Positions 8,337 through 17,101 are shown, numbered from the stretch's first letter. The stretch: 64,000 nucleotides of DNA from Streptomyces subrutilus (GCF_008704535.1 NZ_CP023701.1:1550001-1614000), one strand, 5' to 3'. A program made the numbers and translations. Notes: generated by a model from the letters alone, not told the origin.

Positions 8337-8338
8337 CC

Positions 8339-8344
8339 ACTGTA
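8339..8344 (-). promoter_or_regulatory. Candidate -10 element for folD
   Basis: On the minus strand this reads TACAGT (TAnnnT pattern). A start about seven bases downstream would fall at the first base of the ZTP riboswitch. Confidence 0.45.
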
Positions 8345-8415
8345 GTCGACCCGCCCGGGGGTCCGGGGGCGGCTATCGGGTGGAGCGGCAGCGCCCGACC
8401 TGCGACGATCGGTGC

Positions 8416-9177
8416 ATGACGCGCACTTTCGACCATCTTGTCGCCGAGGCCGACTCCGTCTCCGTGGACGGCTGGGACTTCTCCTGGCTCGACGGCCGGG
8501 CCACCGAGCAGCGCCCCTCCTGGGGCTACCAGCGGCTGCTGGCGGAGCGGCTGACCGGGGTCCGGTCGGTGCTGGACGTCCAGACCGGCGGCGGCGAGGT
8601 CCTCGCCGGCTGCGCCCCGCTGCCCGCGCTGACGGTGGCCACCGAGTCCTGGCCGCCCAACATCGACCGGGCGACCCGGCTGCTGCACCCGCTGGGGGCA
8701 GCGGTGGTCGCCGACGCCGACGAGCCGCCGCTGCCGTTCGGGGACGGGGCCTTCGAGCTGGTGGTCAGCCGGCACCCGGTGACCGTCTGGTGGGAGGAGA
8801 TCGCGCGGGTGCTGGCGCCGGGCGGGCGGTACTTCTCCCAGCAGGTCGGCCCGGCCAGCGTCTTCGAACTCGTCGAGTACTTCCTCGGCCCGCAGCCCGA
8901 GGAGGTCCGGCGGGGCCGGCACCCGGACGACGCGGTCGCCGCGGCCGGCGCGGCGGGCCTTGAGGTGGTCGACCTGCGCTCGGAGCGCCTGCGGACGGAG
9001 TTCCACGACATCGGAGCCGTGGTCTACTTCCTCCGGAAGGTGATCTGGATGGTGCCCGGCTTCACGGTCGGGCAGTACCGGAACCGGCTGCGGGAACTGC
9101 ACGAACAGATCGAAAACGACGGTCCCTTCGTCGCACATACCGCCCGATTCCTCATCGAAGCCCGCAAAACGGACTGA
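8416..9177 (+). CDS. Class I SAM-dependent methyltransferase
   Basis: A 253-residue protein with a degenerate motif I, VLDVQTGGGEVLAG (about residues 50-63), an acidic strand end at ATESWPPN, and a post-I region DADEPPLPFGDGAFELVVSRHP. This is the usual order for small-molecule methyltransferases; IARVLAPGGRYFSQQVG is the post-motif III strand. I prefer the ATG at 8416. It has no ribosome binding site but GACGAT lies six bases upstream, so it may be leaderless. It is divergent from folD and shares the 200-base region that holds the riboswitch. The substrate is unknown. Confidence 0.85.
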   Translation: MTRTFDHLVAEADSVSVDGWDFSWLDGRATEQRPSWGYQRLLAERLTGVRSVLDVQTGGGEVLAGCAPLPALTVATESWPPNIDRATRLLHPLGAAVVADADEPPLPFGDGAFELVVSRHPVTVWWEEIARVLAPGGRYFSQQVGPASVFELVEYFLGPQPEEVRRGRHPDDAVAAAGAAGLEVVDLRSERLRTEFHDIGAVVYFLRKVIWMVPGFTVGQYRNRLRELHEQIENDGPFVAHTARFLIEARKTD

Positions 9178-9310
9178 CGGCGGGGGCGGACGGTTCGACC
9201 CCGGAAGGGGTTGCGCGGCCACAGCGTGGCGCAGGTCACTCAATTCAGCGCGTAACGAATCGACTCGGGCATGCGATGAACCGACAGGTGTCCTCGCGCG
9301 GCCCCGGAAT

Positions 9311-9331
9311 ACAGACCCCCCTCGGGTCTGT
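9311..9331. repeat. Inverted repeat in the sigma factor leader
   Basis: ACAGACCC and GGGTCTGT form a perfect 8-bp stem with a 5-base loop, 63 bases before the sigma factor start. It could be a leader hairpin or operator; no poly-T follows. Confidence 0.55.
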
Positions 9332-9393
9332 TTCCCGAGTTCGCGCGATGATGTCCCGCTCACCCCTTATCTGTTCGCAACGAGAGGCTCCTT

Positions 9394-10965
9394 GTGTCGC
9401 TCAGCCCGTCCCGTACGTTCCCTCCGGAGATCGCCGAATCGGAGGCCCTCGTCGCGCTCGTCGAGCGCGGCCGCGAGCAGGGTCACATCAACGGTGACGA
9501 CGTGCGCCAGGCCTTCGAGGCCGGCCGCATCCCGGTGGACCAGTGGAAGCGGGTCCTGCGCAGCCTGAACCAGGTCCTGGACGAGGAGGGTGTCGCCCTC
9601 CACGTCAGCGCGGCACCCGCCACCAAGGCTGCCGCCAAGAAGCCCCGCAAGGCTGCCGCCGCCCCGGCCCGCGCCGTGACCAAGAAGGCCGCGGCCCCGC
9701 CGCGCCCGATCGGCGCGCGCAAGACCGCGGCTCCCGCCACCGCCGCGGCGATATCCGCTTCGCCGGCCGGCGCGGAGGACGAGGTGGCGGCCGAGGCCGG
9801 CGCCGAGCCGAAGAAGCGCACGGTCAAGAAGACCGCGGTGAAGAAGACCGCCGTGAAGAAGACCGCCGCGGCGAAGAAGACCAGCGCCAAGGACGCCGAC
9901 GAGGGCGAGACCCCCGCCGTCGGCGAGGACTGGGCGGCGGAGGACCTCGCCGACGAGGCCGAGGAGGAGGCCCCCAAGGCCGGCGGCACCCAGGGCTTCG
10001 TGCTCTCCGACGACGACGAGGACGACGCCCCGGCGCAGACGGTCATGGTCGCCGGCGCCACCGCCGACCCGGTCAAGGACTACCTGAAGCTCATCGGCAA
10101 GGTGCCGCTGCTCAACGCCGAGCAGGAGGTCGAGCTCGCCAAGCGCATCGAGGCGGGCCTCTTCTCCGAGTACAAGCTCGAAGAGGAGGAGGACCACAAG
10201 CCCGCGTTCAAGCGCGAGCTGGAGATCCTCGTCGAGGACGGGCGCCGCGCGAAGAACCACCTGCTGGAGGCCAACCTCCGCCTCGTGGTCTCGCTCGCCA
10301 AGCGCTACACCGGCCGCGGCATGCTCTTCCTGGACCTGATCCAGGAGGGCAACGTCGGCCTGATCCGCGCCGTGGAGAAGTTCGACTACACCAAGGGCTT
10401 CAAGTTCTCGACGTACGCGACCTGGTGGATCCGGCAGGCGATCACGCGTGCCATGGCCGACCAGTCGCGCACGATCCGCATCCCGGTGCACATGGTCGAG
10501 ATCATCAACAAGCTCGCCCGCGTGCAGCGCCAGATGCTCCAGGACCTGGGCCGCGAGCCCACCCCGGAGGAGCTGGGCAAGGAACTCGACATGACCCCCG
10601 AGAAGGTCATCGAGGTCCAGAAGTACGGCCGCGAGCCGATCTCCCTGCACACCCCGCTCGGCGAGGAGGGCGACAGCGAGTTCGGCGACCTCATCGAGGA
10701 CTCCGAGGCCGTCGTGCCCGCGGACGCGGTCTCCTTCACCTTCCTCCAGGAGCAGCTCCAGTCCATCCTGGGCACGCTCTCCGAGCGCGAGGCGGGCGTG
10801 GTCTCCATGCGCTACGGCCTCAACGACGGGCAGCCGAAGACCCTGGACGAGATCGGCCGCGTGTACGGGGTCACCCGTGAGCGCATCCGCCAGATCGAGT
10901 CCAAGACCATGTCGAAGCTGCGCCACCCGTCGCGTTCGCAGGTGCTGCGCGACTACCTCGACTAG
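9394..10965 (+). CDS. hrdB: Principal-type RNA polymerase sigma factor (HrdB/SigA family)
   Basis: A 523-residue group 1 sigma factor. Residues 1-70 are the N-terminal region ([18 protein letters not shown]). Residues 71-220 are a charged Lys/Ala then Asp/Glu linker with KKTAV repeats. Region 1.2 starts at [16 protein letters not shown] (about 224) and region 2 holds [14 protein letters not shown] and [13 protein letters not shown] (about 289-358), which melts and reads the -10. Region 3 follows, then region 4 with [15 protein letters not shown] (about 487), which reads the -35. The GTG start has GAGAGG nearby. The N-terminus and region 2 differ at several places from the HrdB I remember from S. 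coelicolor, and the neighbours are not the usual hrdB ones. This may be a second HrdB-like factor rather than the essential copy, so the symbol is provisional. Confidence 0.9.
   Translation: MSLSPSRTFPPEIAESEALVALVERGREQGHINGDDVRQAFEAGRIPVDQWKRVLRSLNQVLDEEGVALHVSAAPATKAAAKKPRKAAAAPARAVTKKAAAPPRPIGARKTAAPATAAAISASPAGAEDEVAAEAGAEPKKRTVKKTAVKKTAVKKTAAAKKTSAKDADEGETPAVGEDWAAEDLADEAEEEAPKAGGTQGFVLSDDDEDDAPAQTVMVAGATADPVKDYLKLIGKVPLLNAEQEVELAKRIEAGLFSEYKLEEEEDHKPAFKRELEILVEDGRRAKNHLLEANLRLVVSLAKRYTGRGMLFLDLIQEGNVGLIRAVEKFDYTKGFKFSTYATWWIRQAITRAMADQSRTIRIPVHMVEIINKLARVQRQMLQDLGREPTPEELGKELDMTPEKVIEVQKYGREPISLHTPLGEEGDSEFGDLIEDSEAVVPADAVSFTFLQEQLQSILGTLSEREAGVVSMRYGLNDGQPKTLDEIGRVYGVTRERIRQIESKTMSKLRHPSRSQVLRDYLD
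9826..9882 (+). repeat. 15-bp tandem repeat encoding KKTAV in the sigma factor linker
   Basis: Units AAGAAGACCGCGGTG (9826-9840) and AAGAAGACCGCCGTG (9841-9855) are followed by an 18-base variant and a partial copy. They encode a Lys-rich low-complexity linker. Unit number can vary by slippage. Confidence 0.8.
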
Positions 10966-11039
10966 GGCGGCCCGCGGGCCTGCGGGCCCGCGGCCCGGGC
11001 CGGTCGCGAGACCGGGCTCCCGGGCCGGAGCGGCAGGCC

Positions 11040-11091
11040 GGAACCCCGCGGAGCCGGACGGGCGTGCGCCCGTCCGGCTCCGCGGGGTTCC
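11040..11091. terminator. Bidirectional terminator, 25-bp perfect inverted repeat
   Basis: Arms 11040-11064 and 11067-11091 are perfect complements around a two-base centre. They begin GGAACCCCGCGGAG and end CTCCGCGGGGTTCC. The hairpin lies between the convergent sigma factor and APC permease genes and can serve both. There is no T-run, as usual in high-G+C actinobacteria. Confidence 0.85.
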
Positions 11092-11097
11092 GTGCGC

Positions 11098-12531
11098 TCA
11101 GGCGGCCGCGCGCTGCCGCCGTGCGGACATCACGGCGTAGCAGAGGACTCCGGCGAAGAGGAACAGCACGCCCTGGTAGACGGCGGCGTAACCGGAGCCC
11201 GCCACCAGCCACATCGAGAAGCCGAAGGCCAGGCAGGCGAGGGCGGCGTCGCGGGCCAGCCGGCCGCGGTGGACCTGCTCGGCGCGGCCGGTGAGCAGGA
11301 AGTGGATCTGCGCGGCGGTGGACAGGAGGTAGGGCACCGTCGCGGTGAAGGTGGTGACCAGCACCAGGACCTCGAACACGCCCCGGGATCCGGCGGTGTA
11401 GTTGTACACGGTCAGCCCCGAGGCGAGGACCACGGTGACCAGGACGCCGACCACCGGTACCCCGCGCCGCCTGCGCGCGAAGGGCTTCGGGAAGAGTCCG
11501 TCCCTGGCCGCCGCGTACGGGGTCTGCGCGCTGAGCAGGGTCCAGCCGTTGAGGGCGCCCACCATCGAGACCACGGCGGCGCAGGCGACCGCGGTGCCGC
11601 CCCAGGTGCCGCCGAACATCGCGTCGACGGCGTCGGTGAAGGGGGCCCGGGAGGAGACCAGGGTGTCGTGGGCGACGAGGCCGAAGACGGACAGCGTGCC
11701 CAGCAGGTAGACGGTGGCGGCGCCGACCGTGCCGAGGATCGTCGCGCGGCCGACGTTGCGGGCCGGGTCGCGGACCTCGCCGGCGCTGACCGCGGCCGAC
11801 TCCACGCCGAGGTAGCTGAAGAGCAGGATCGCGGCCGAGGCGGAGACGGCGCCGACCGCGCTCTGGTCGGTGGCCCGGAAGGGGCCGAGGTTGGCCGGGT
11901 CGAAGAAGAAGAGCCCGCCCACGGCGACGAGCAGCAGCGGGGCGAACTTCAGTACGGTCGCGACGAGTTGGACGGCGCCCACGTACCGGGTGCCGGCCAG
12001 GTTGGCCAGCGCCGGGAGCCACTGCACGGCGAGCGCGGCCAGGCACATGGACCACCGGTGCGCGCCGACGGCGGGGAAGAGCACGGAGAGGTAGCCGACG
12101 GAGGCCACCGCCAGGGCCGCGTTGGAGACCCAGGTGGTGATCCAGTAGCTCCAGGCGGCGAGGAAGCCCGCGAAGTCGCCGAAGGCGGCGCGGGCGTAGA
12201 CGTACGGGCCGCCGGTCTGCGGGAGGCGGGCGGCGAGGCGGCCGAAGACGAGGGCGAGGGCGACGGCGCCGAGGGTGAGCACGGCGAAGGCGACGAGGCT
12301 GATGGTGCCGAAGGGGGCGACGGAGGCGGGGAGCAGGAAGATCCCGCCGCCGACGATGTTCCCCATGACCAGGCAGGTGGCGACGGGCAGACCGAACCGC
12401 CGGGCGTGCCGGTCCCGGGGCCCGGCGGCGCCGGGGTCCGCGGGGGCGGGGGCCGGTGGGCCGGCGGGGGCTCCCGGGGTGGGAACGTCGGGGGCGGCGG
12501 CCCCGGCGGGTCGGGCTGCGGTGCTGGTCAT
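11098..12531 (-). CDS. APC-family amino acid permease
   Basis: A 477-residue membrane protein with about twelve hydrophobic segments. The family entry motif MGNIVGGGIFLLPASVAPFG is in the first helix, preceded by an Ala/Pro-rich cytoplasmic tail (residues 1-45). GGPYVYARAAFGDFAGFL and the middle segment YLGVESAAVSAGEVRDPARN are typical of the AdiC/PotE-like amino acid/polyamine antiporter branch. The ATG at 12531 is preferred; an upstream ATG (12588) would add 19 unrelated residues. The substrate cannot be fixed from sequence. It is transcribed away from the phosphodiesterase-like gene 75 bases behind it and could share a transcript with it. Confidence 0.88.
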   Translation of the reverse strand: MTSTAARPAGAAAPDVPTPGAPAGPPAPAPADPGAAGPRDRHARRFGLPVATCLVMGNIVGGGIFLLPASVAPFGTISLVAFAVLTLGAVALALVFGRLAARLPQTGGPYVYARAAFGDFAGFLAAWSYWITTWVSNAALAVASVGYLSVLFPAVGAHRWSMCLAALAVQWLPALANLAGTRYVGAVQLVATVLKFAPLLLVAVGGLFFFDPANLGPFRATDQSAVGAVSASAAILLFSYLGVESAAVSAGEVRDPARNVGRATILGTVGAATVYLLGTLSVFGLVAHDTLVSSRAPFTDAVDAMFGGTWGGTAVACAAVVSMVGALNGWTLLSAQTPYAAARDGLFPKPFARRRRGVPVVGVLVTVVLASGLTVYNYTAGSRGVFEVLVLVTTFTATVPYLLSTAAQIHFLLTGRAEQVHRGRLARDAALACLAFGFSMWLVAGSGYAAVYQGVLFLFAGVLCYAVMSARRQRAAA

Positions 12532-12606
12532 CGGGGGCGCGCCTCGGAACGTCTCACATGGTGGGCAGGACGCCCCATGGTCGGCCACCGTCCGAGCCGC
12601 ACCAAA

Positions 12607-14808
12607 TCAGCGGTTTTCGTCCCGTACGGGACCCTCTACGGAAGGAAAGGTTCCGCCTGATTCGCCCTCCGGCCGCCGATCCTCCACGGCCCCGGCGACG
12701 CCCCCGGCGGGCACCGCCCCGGTCGCTGGCGCGGACGCCGCTCCGGTCGCCGTCCCGGTCGCGGTCGCCCCCGTCTCCCCCGGCCGCGGGCCGAGGGGCA
12801 CCTGCGGGCCGTCCGCCTCCCGTACCCACCGGCGCAGCACGCCGTGCACCGCCTCCGCGCCCACCAGGTCAGCGTCCGGCTCCGACAGCTCGGCCGGCCA
12901 CATCAGGAACGGTTCGCCCTGCTCGCCGCCGAGGCCGCCGTGGGAGCCGATCTGCTCCTCGAAGGCGTGCACGGTGCCCGTGTCCGGGTCGTACGCCGAG
13001 TTCACCATGACGTCGGCCACGTGCGGGAAGGAGTCGGTGCGCCGGACGGCGTCGGCCGCGCCCGGCCCGAAGACGGCCAGCAGCTCCTCCGCCGCCCCCG
13101 GGACGTCGAGCCGGGCCGTCGCCCCGCCCGGGCCCAGCACCACCCCGTCCACCAGCAGGAAGCCCACGCCCGGGTGGTTCGCCAGCGTCGCCAGCAGCGC
13201 CGGGTGCGCCCGCTCGATCTCCTCCCGGGTCGCCCGGCCGGGAACGTCGGGGAACGAGATCAGCCCGAGGTTCCCCGACGCGAGCACCACCGGGTCCGAG
13301 CCCGGCCTCGGCCGGGCCTCCTCGTCCTCCTCCGCCGGCCGGTGCAGCGCCGCCAGGAAGCCGGCCCGGGCCTCGGCGCCGCTGCGGGTCCGCACGGCCC
13401 GGCGCGGGACCGGCAGTCCGCAGCCCGCCCGGACCAGGTCCCTGAGCGTGAGCCCGTACCGCCCGAGGAAGGTCTCCCCGGGGCTCTGGCCGTGGTCGGA
13501 GAGCAGCACGATCCGGTAGGTGCGCGGGGCGTGCTCGGCGACCCGGCAGACCAGCGCGATGCTGCGGTCCAGTCGGGCCAGCACCTGCTCGGTGTCGCGG
13601 CCGCGCGGGCCGGAGTGGTGGGCGACCTCGTCGTAGGCGACCAGGTCGGCGTAGACCGACGCGCGGCCGGCCAGCATGTCGCCCACCACGGCCGCCACCA
13701 CCACGTCCCGCTCGACCACCGTCGCGAAGGCCCGGATCAGCGGGTACAGCCCGCCGCGGCCCACCCGCGGAACCTGTCCGCGCAGCCGGGCGCGGACCGA
13801 CTGGCGGATCTCGCGGCCCACCTCGGCGACGAAGGAGAGCGCGGTGCGGACGGCGTTGGCAGGGTCGGAGAAGTACGCGAAGTAGCCGGCGCGGGAGCGG
13901 TTGGCCGGGCCCCGGCGGGCGGAGACCGACAGGACGAGCGCGAGCTGGTCGGCGCCGCCGCTGAAGAGGTTGCCGCGGCTGGCCCCGTCCATCGTGAGCA
14001 GGCCCCCGTCCCCGGTGCGCAGCACCGCGCGGCGCTGGAGCTCGGCGGCGCTGGTGGGGCGGTTGCAGACCACGACCTCGCCGGTGTCCTTCTCGTACCA
14101 GCGGAAGGCCGGCACGTCGAAGGTGGAGCCGTGCAGGATGCCGAGCTGGCTGGCGCCGGTCTGGCTGGACCAGTCGGTGCGCCACGGCGCCAGCCGGTGG
14201 CCGGCCGCCAGCAGGCCGGCGGTGGCCGGCATCAGTCCGCGGGCCGCGGCGTCGCGCAGCACCGCGTGGCCGACCCCGTCGAGCTGGAGGAAGACCAGCC
14301 CGGGCGCGGCCCCGGGGGCCCCGGGCGCGCCCGCCCTGCGCTGGCGGCGCCGGCGGCGGTCGGCGAGCCGGTAGAGCCGGCGCTGGTAGGCGCCGTCGTC
14401 GCGCACCGCGAGCGCGGTGGAGGTCGCGGACGCCACGGCCGACATCACCGCGGCCACCACCACGGCGGTCTCGGGGGCCACCTCGCCGCCGCCGTCGGGG
14501 ACCAGGTGGAGCGCGAGCAGCAGCAGCGAGCCGTTCAGGAAGAAGACCAGCAGCCCGAGCACCAGGGCGGGCACGAGCAGCAGCGCCCGGACGACCAGGG
14601 GCCACACGAGGGCGCCGAGCAGGCCGAAGGCGCCGGCGCCCCAGGCGGCCGTGACGGTGATCCGCGTGATGCTGTCGCTGTCGCCGGACCGCAGCCGGAA
14701 GTCCGGCAGGATCCCGGCCAGGGCGAGCATCGTCAGCGTGGACACCGCCCACACGAGGACCACCCGCACCAGTGCGGCGCCCGCGGCCCGCCACCGTCCT
14801 GCCACCAC
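12607..14808 (-). CDS. Membrane-anchored phosphodiesterase/nucleotide pyrophosphatase-like protein with phage-holin-like N-terminus
   Basis: A 733-residue protein in two parts. Residues 1-150 carry about four membrane helices (ALLLVPALVLGLLVFFLNGS) of the type called phage-holin-like. From residue about 185 an alkaline-phosphatase-superfamily domain begins, with LVFLQLDGVGHAVLRDAAA as the first metal-binding Asp strand, SSQTGASQLGILHG with the likely Thr/Ser nucleophile, DEVAHHSG and LLSDHGQSPGETF with the Asp-His metal ligands. Membrane anchoring and family membership suggest cleavage of phosphodiester or phosphoglycan substrates at the cell surface. The last 60 residues are Ala/Gly/Thr-rich. 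The GTG at 14808 has GTGAGG upstream. Confidence 0.82.
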   Translation of the reverse strand: MVAGRWRAAGAALVRVVLVWAVSTLTMLALAGILPDFRLRSGDSDSITRITVTAAWGAGAFGLLGALVWPLVVRALLLVPALVLGLLVFFLNGSLLLLALHLVPDGGGEVAPETAVVVAAVMSAVASATSTALAVRDDGAYQRRLYRLADRRRRRQRRAGAPGAPGAAPGLVFLQLDGVGHAVLRDAAARGLMPATAGLLAAGHRLAPWRTDWSSQTGASQLGILHGSTFDVPAFRWYEKDTGEVVVCNRPTSAAELQRRAVLRTGDGGLLTMDGASRGNLFSGGADQLALVLSVSARRGPANRSRAGYFAYFSDPANAVRTALSFVAEVGREIRQSVRARLRGQVPRVGRGGLYPLIRAFATVVERDVVVAAVVGDMLAGRASVYADLVAYDEVAHHSGPRGRDTEQVLARLDRSIALVCRVAEHAPRTYRIVLLSDHGQSPGETFLGRYGLTLRDLVRAGCGLPVPRRAVRTRSGAEARAGFLAALHRPAEEDEEARPRPGSDPVVLASGNLGLISFPDVPGRATREEIERAHPALLATLANHPGVGFLLVDGVVLGPGGATARLDVPGAAEELLAVFGPGAADAVRRTDSFPHVADVMVNSAYDPDTGTVHAFEEQIGSHGGLGGEQGEPFLMWPAELSEPDADLVGAEAVHGVLRRWVREADGPQVPLGPRPGETGATATGTATGAASAPATGAVPAGGVAGAVEDRRPEGESGGTFPSVEGPVRDENR

Positions 14809-14967
14809 GCCGCACCCGCCTCACCGTTCCGGCCCGCCCGCTCGGGGGGCCGCACGGCCAGGCTCGCACAGCGCGCTCCGCGCGGGCGGGCCGACCCGGC
14901 GACCGGGGCGGCGGGCCGGGCGGGGCGTGCTCCGGCAGCGGTTTGCGGCGCGTGCGGCGGCGGGACC

Positions 14968-15372
14968 TCAGGTGCCGTCGTACCCGGCCGTCGGCATCGA
15001 CAGCCGCCGGTGCACCTCCGCCTTCATCCCGGAGGTGTACCGGGGCTCTTCGTACCCGGCGAGCTCCAGCCGTACGCCGCGCCGCGCGCACGCGTCGGCG
15101 AACTCCCCGGCCGAGCGGAGCGCCCGGGCCAGCACCCGCTCGTTGGCGGCGACGAACAGGTCGACCGTCCCGGCGTCGACGTCGCACCAGAGCCCGCAGT
15201 GGTCCGGCCGCAGCCCGTAGACGAACAGCTGCCTCGTCACCCGGTAGCCGCGGTCCGCGGCCCAGCGGGCGCACATGGCCTGCTGGCTCCGGGTGTCGAC
15301 GGCGAAGGGGTCGGCGTCCAGGTCTTCGAGCGGGGCCAGGCTGGCGATCGCGGCCACGCGCAGCTCTTCCAT
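14968..15372 (-). CDS. Serine-recombinase-like N-terminal-domain protein lacking the catalytic serine
   Basis: A 134-residue protein. The pattern DTRSQQAMCARWAADRGYRV, then GTVDLFVAANERVLARAL and FADACARRGVRLELA, follows the resolvase/invertase N-terminal fold. In true recombinases these are SLExQxxxCxxYAxxxGW, RVDVVVVxKxDRLARS and LxxxGVxLxS. The leading YxRVSS stretch with the nucleophile Ser is absent (AAIASLAPLEDL instead), and there is no DNA-binding or zinc-ribbon part. It is unlikely to recombine DNA. TAGGGT lies eight bases before the ATG with no ribosome binding site. No other mobile-element gene is nearby. Confidence 0.65.
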   Translation of the reverse strand: MEELRVAAIASLAPLEDLDADPFAVDTRSQQAMCARWAADRGYRVTRQLFVYGLRPDHCGLWCDVDAGTVDLFVAANERVLARALRSAGEFADACARRGVRLELAGYEEPRYTSGMKAEVHRRLSMPTAGYDGT

Positions 15373-15380
15373 GGCGCCCG

Positions 15381-15386
15381 ACCCTA
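15381..15386 (-). promoter_or_regulatory. Candidate -10 element, leaderless recombinase-like gene
   Basis: The minus strand reads TAGGGT, eight bases before the ATG at 15372. No -35 consensus was seen. Confidence 0.5.
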
Positions 15387-15509
15387 CTCCGATCCGGCGC
15401 CGGGGAGGAGGGGCGGGTGGACTTCCGGTTCCGTCCGGATCGCCGGGGCAGGATGCAAGCGGCGCCGGACGGCCCCGGGCGGTGGCGCCCGGGGCCGCCG
15501 GCTCCCGTT

Positions 15510-15515
15510 TAGGCT
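15510..15515 (+). promoter_or_regulatory. Candidate -10 element for the metallo-beta-lactamase/DedA pair
   Basis: TAGGCT, 31 bases before the GTG at 15546. A GGGAGGGAGGG tract between them serves as ribosome binding site. Confidence 0.4.
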
Positions 15516-15545
15516 CGTGGACGACGTTCGAGGGAGGGAGGGCCG

Positions 15546-16322
15546 GTGCCGGCGGAGATCACCTGGTGGGGACATGCCACGTGCACGGTCGAGGACTCCG
15601 GTGTCCGGGTGCTGACGGACCCGTTGTTCGGGCGTCGCCTGGCGCACCTGCGGCGGCGGCGCGGAGCGGTGCCCCCGGACGCGGCCGCGGTGGCCGACGT
15701 GGTGCTGGTGTCGCACCTGCACGCCGACCACCTCCACCTGCCGTCGCTGGCCCGGCTCGCGCCCGGCACCCGGCTGCTGGTGCCGCGCGGCGCGCGCGGC
15801 GCGGTGCCGGGACTGGCCCGGGTCGCCGGGTCGCGCGGGCTGGCGGTGACCGAGGTGGGTCCGGGCGACGAGGTCGCGGTGCGCGCCGGGGTGCGGGTGC
15901 GGGCGGTGTCCGCCCGGCACGACGGGCGGCGGCTGCCCTACGGCCCGCAGCGGGTGCCGGCCCTCGGGTACGTGGTCGAGGGCGCCTCACGCACGTACTT
16001 CGCCGGGGACACCGGCCTGTTCGACACGATGGCCGAGGAGGTGGGGCCGGTGGATGTGGCCCTGCTGCCGGTGGGCGGCTGGGGGCCGTACCTCGGGCCG
16101 GGGCACCTGGACGCGGGGCGGGCGGCGCGGGCCCTGGCCGAGCTGGCTCCGGCGGCCGCGGTCCCGGTCCACTACGGGACGTTCTGGCCGATCGGCATGG
16201 ACGCGGTGCGGCCGCACGAGTTCCACGCCCCGGGCGCGGAGTTCGAGCGCTGGGCGCGCCGGCTGGCGCCGAAGGTGACCGTACGGGTGCCCGGGCACGG
16301 CGAACGGGTGCGGCTGCCGTGA
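15546..16322 (+). CDS. Metallo-beta-lactamase-fold hydrolase (UlaG-like)
   Basis: A 258-residue protein. The metal-binding motif is SHLHADHLHLPS (HxHxDH, about 57-68). It is preceded by WWGHATCTVEDSGVRVLTDP and followed by YFAGDTGLFDTM (about 155) and VPVHYGTFWPI (about 205) with further ligands. This is the UlaG/YtnP-like branch of two-metal hydrolases, whose substrates range from lactones to phosphodiesters. The GTG has a strong purine-rich ribosome binding site. The stop overlaps the DedA start (GTGA), so the two are co-translated; a membrane partner may point to a lipid or envelope substrate, but that is inference. Confidence 0.87.
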   Translation: MPAEITWWGHATCTVEDSGVRVLTDPLFGRRLAHLRRRRGAVPPDAAAVADVVLVSHLHADHLHLPSLARLAPGTRLLVPRGARGAVPGLARVAGSRGLAVTEVGPGDEVAVRAGVRVRAVSARHDGRRLPYGPQRVPALGYVVEGASRTYFAGDTGLFDTMAEEVGPVDVALLPVGGWGPYLGPGHLDAGRAARALAELAPAAAVPVHYGTFWPIGMDAVRPHEFHAPGAEFERWARRLAPKVTVRVPGHGERVRLP

Positions 16323-16987
16323 CCTGGCAGGAGCTCGTGACGGCGGCGACCACCGGCCAGGTGGCGCCGGGCTCCGCCGGGCAGGCGTTGGGCTACCCGG
16401 CGCTGTTCGTCCTGGTGGCCCTGGGCGCGCTGGTGCCGGTCATCCCCACGGGGGCGCTGGTGAGCACGGCGGCGGTGGTCGCCTTCCACCAGCAGTCGCT
16501 GCCGTTCGGGGTGGCCCTGGTCGTCGGCGCGGCCGCGGTCGCGGCGTTCGTCGGGGACATCGCCCTGTACTGGCTGGGACGGCGCGGGGTGCACTCGCGG
16601 GGCGGCTCGCGCTGGCTGGAGGCCCTGCGCCGCCGGGCCTCGCCGGAGCGGCTGGAGCAGGCCCGCACCAAGCTCGACGAGCACGGGGTGCTGGTCCTCG
16701 TGGTCTCCCGGCTGGTCCCGGCGGGCCGCGTCCCGGTGATGCTGGCCTGCCTGCTGGCGGAGCTGCCGCTGCGCCGCTTCGCCCGCGGCGACGGCCCGGC
16801 CTGCCTCGCGTGGGCGGTCACCTACGGCCTGATCGGCATCCTGGGCGGCTCGCTCTTCTCGGAGCCGTGGAAGGGCGTGGCGCTGGCCGTCGCCCTGACC
16901 CTGCTGATGAGCGCGGGACCGGCGGCCTGGCGGTGGGCCGCGAAGACGGCCCGGACCAGGCGGGCGCGGACGAAGACGGCCGGGTAG
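16319..16987 (+). CDS. DedA-family membrane protein
   Basis: A 222-residue protein with about five hydrophobic segments. The DedA core is visible in AAAVAAFVGDIALYWLGRRG (about 75-94) and in the conserved VSRLVPAGRVPVMLACLLAE, where the F/SRxxPxxR pattern carries the arginine essential in DedA proteins. DedA proteins are proposed undecaprenyl-phosphate or phospholipid flippases/transporters. The GTG start overlaps the upstream stop by four bases; a longer reading frame extends back through the hydrolase gene in another frame and is not used. The C-terminus is a basic tail. Confidence 0.86.
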   Translation: MTWQELVTAATTGQVAPGSAGQALGYPALFVLVALGALVPVIPTGALVSTAAVVAFHQQSLPFGVALVVGAAAVAAFVGDIALYWLGRRGVHSRGGSRWLEALRRRASPERLEQARTKLDEHGVLVLVVSRLVPAGRVPVMLACLLAELPLRRFARGDGPACLAWAVTYGLIGILGGSLFSEPWKGVALAVALTLLMSAGPAAWRWAAKTARTRRARTKTAG

Positions 16988-17101
16988 GGCCGGACCGGTG
17001 GGCGGGGCTCGGACCGGAGTGCGGCGGACCGCTGGCGGGGGCCGCTGCGGCGGCCCTACCCTGCTGTGGACCGCAGTTCGCTTTCAACGGGGGGAAGTCC
17101 C

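Noticed and set aside
14968..15372. Mobile element reading of the recombinase-like gene
   Set aside because: No catalytic Ser, no DNA-binding domain, no terminal repeats or att-like duplication nearby.
12844..15615. A 923-residue plus-strand frame
   Set aside because: It is the shadow of the phosphodiesterase-like gene; no family motif.
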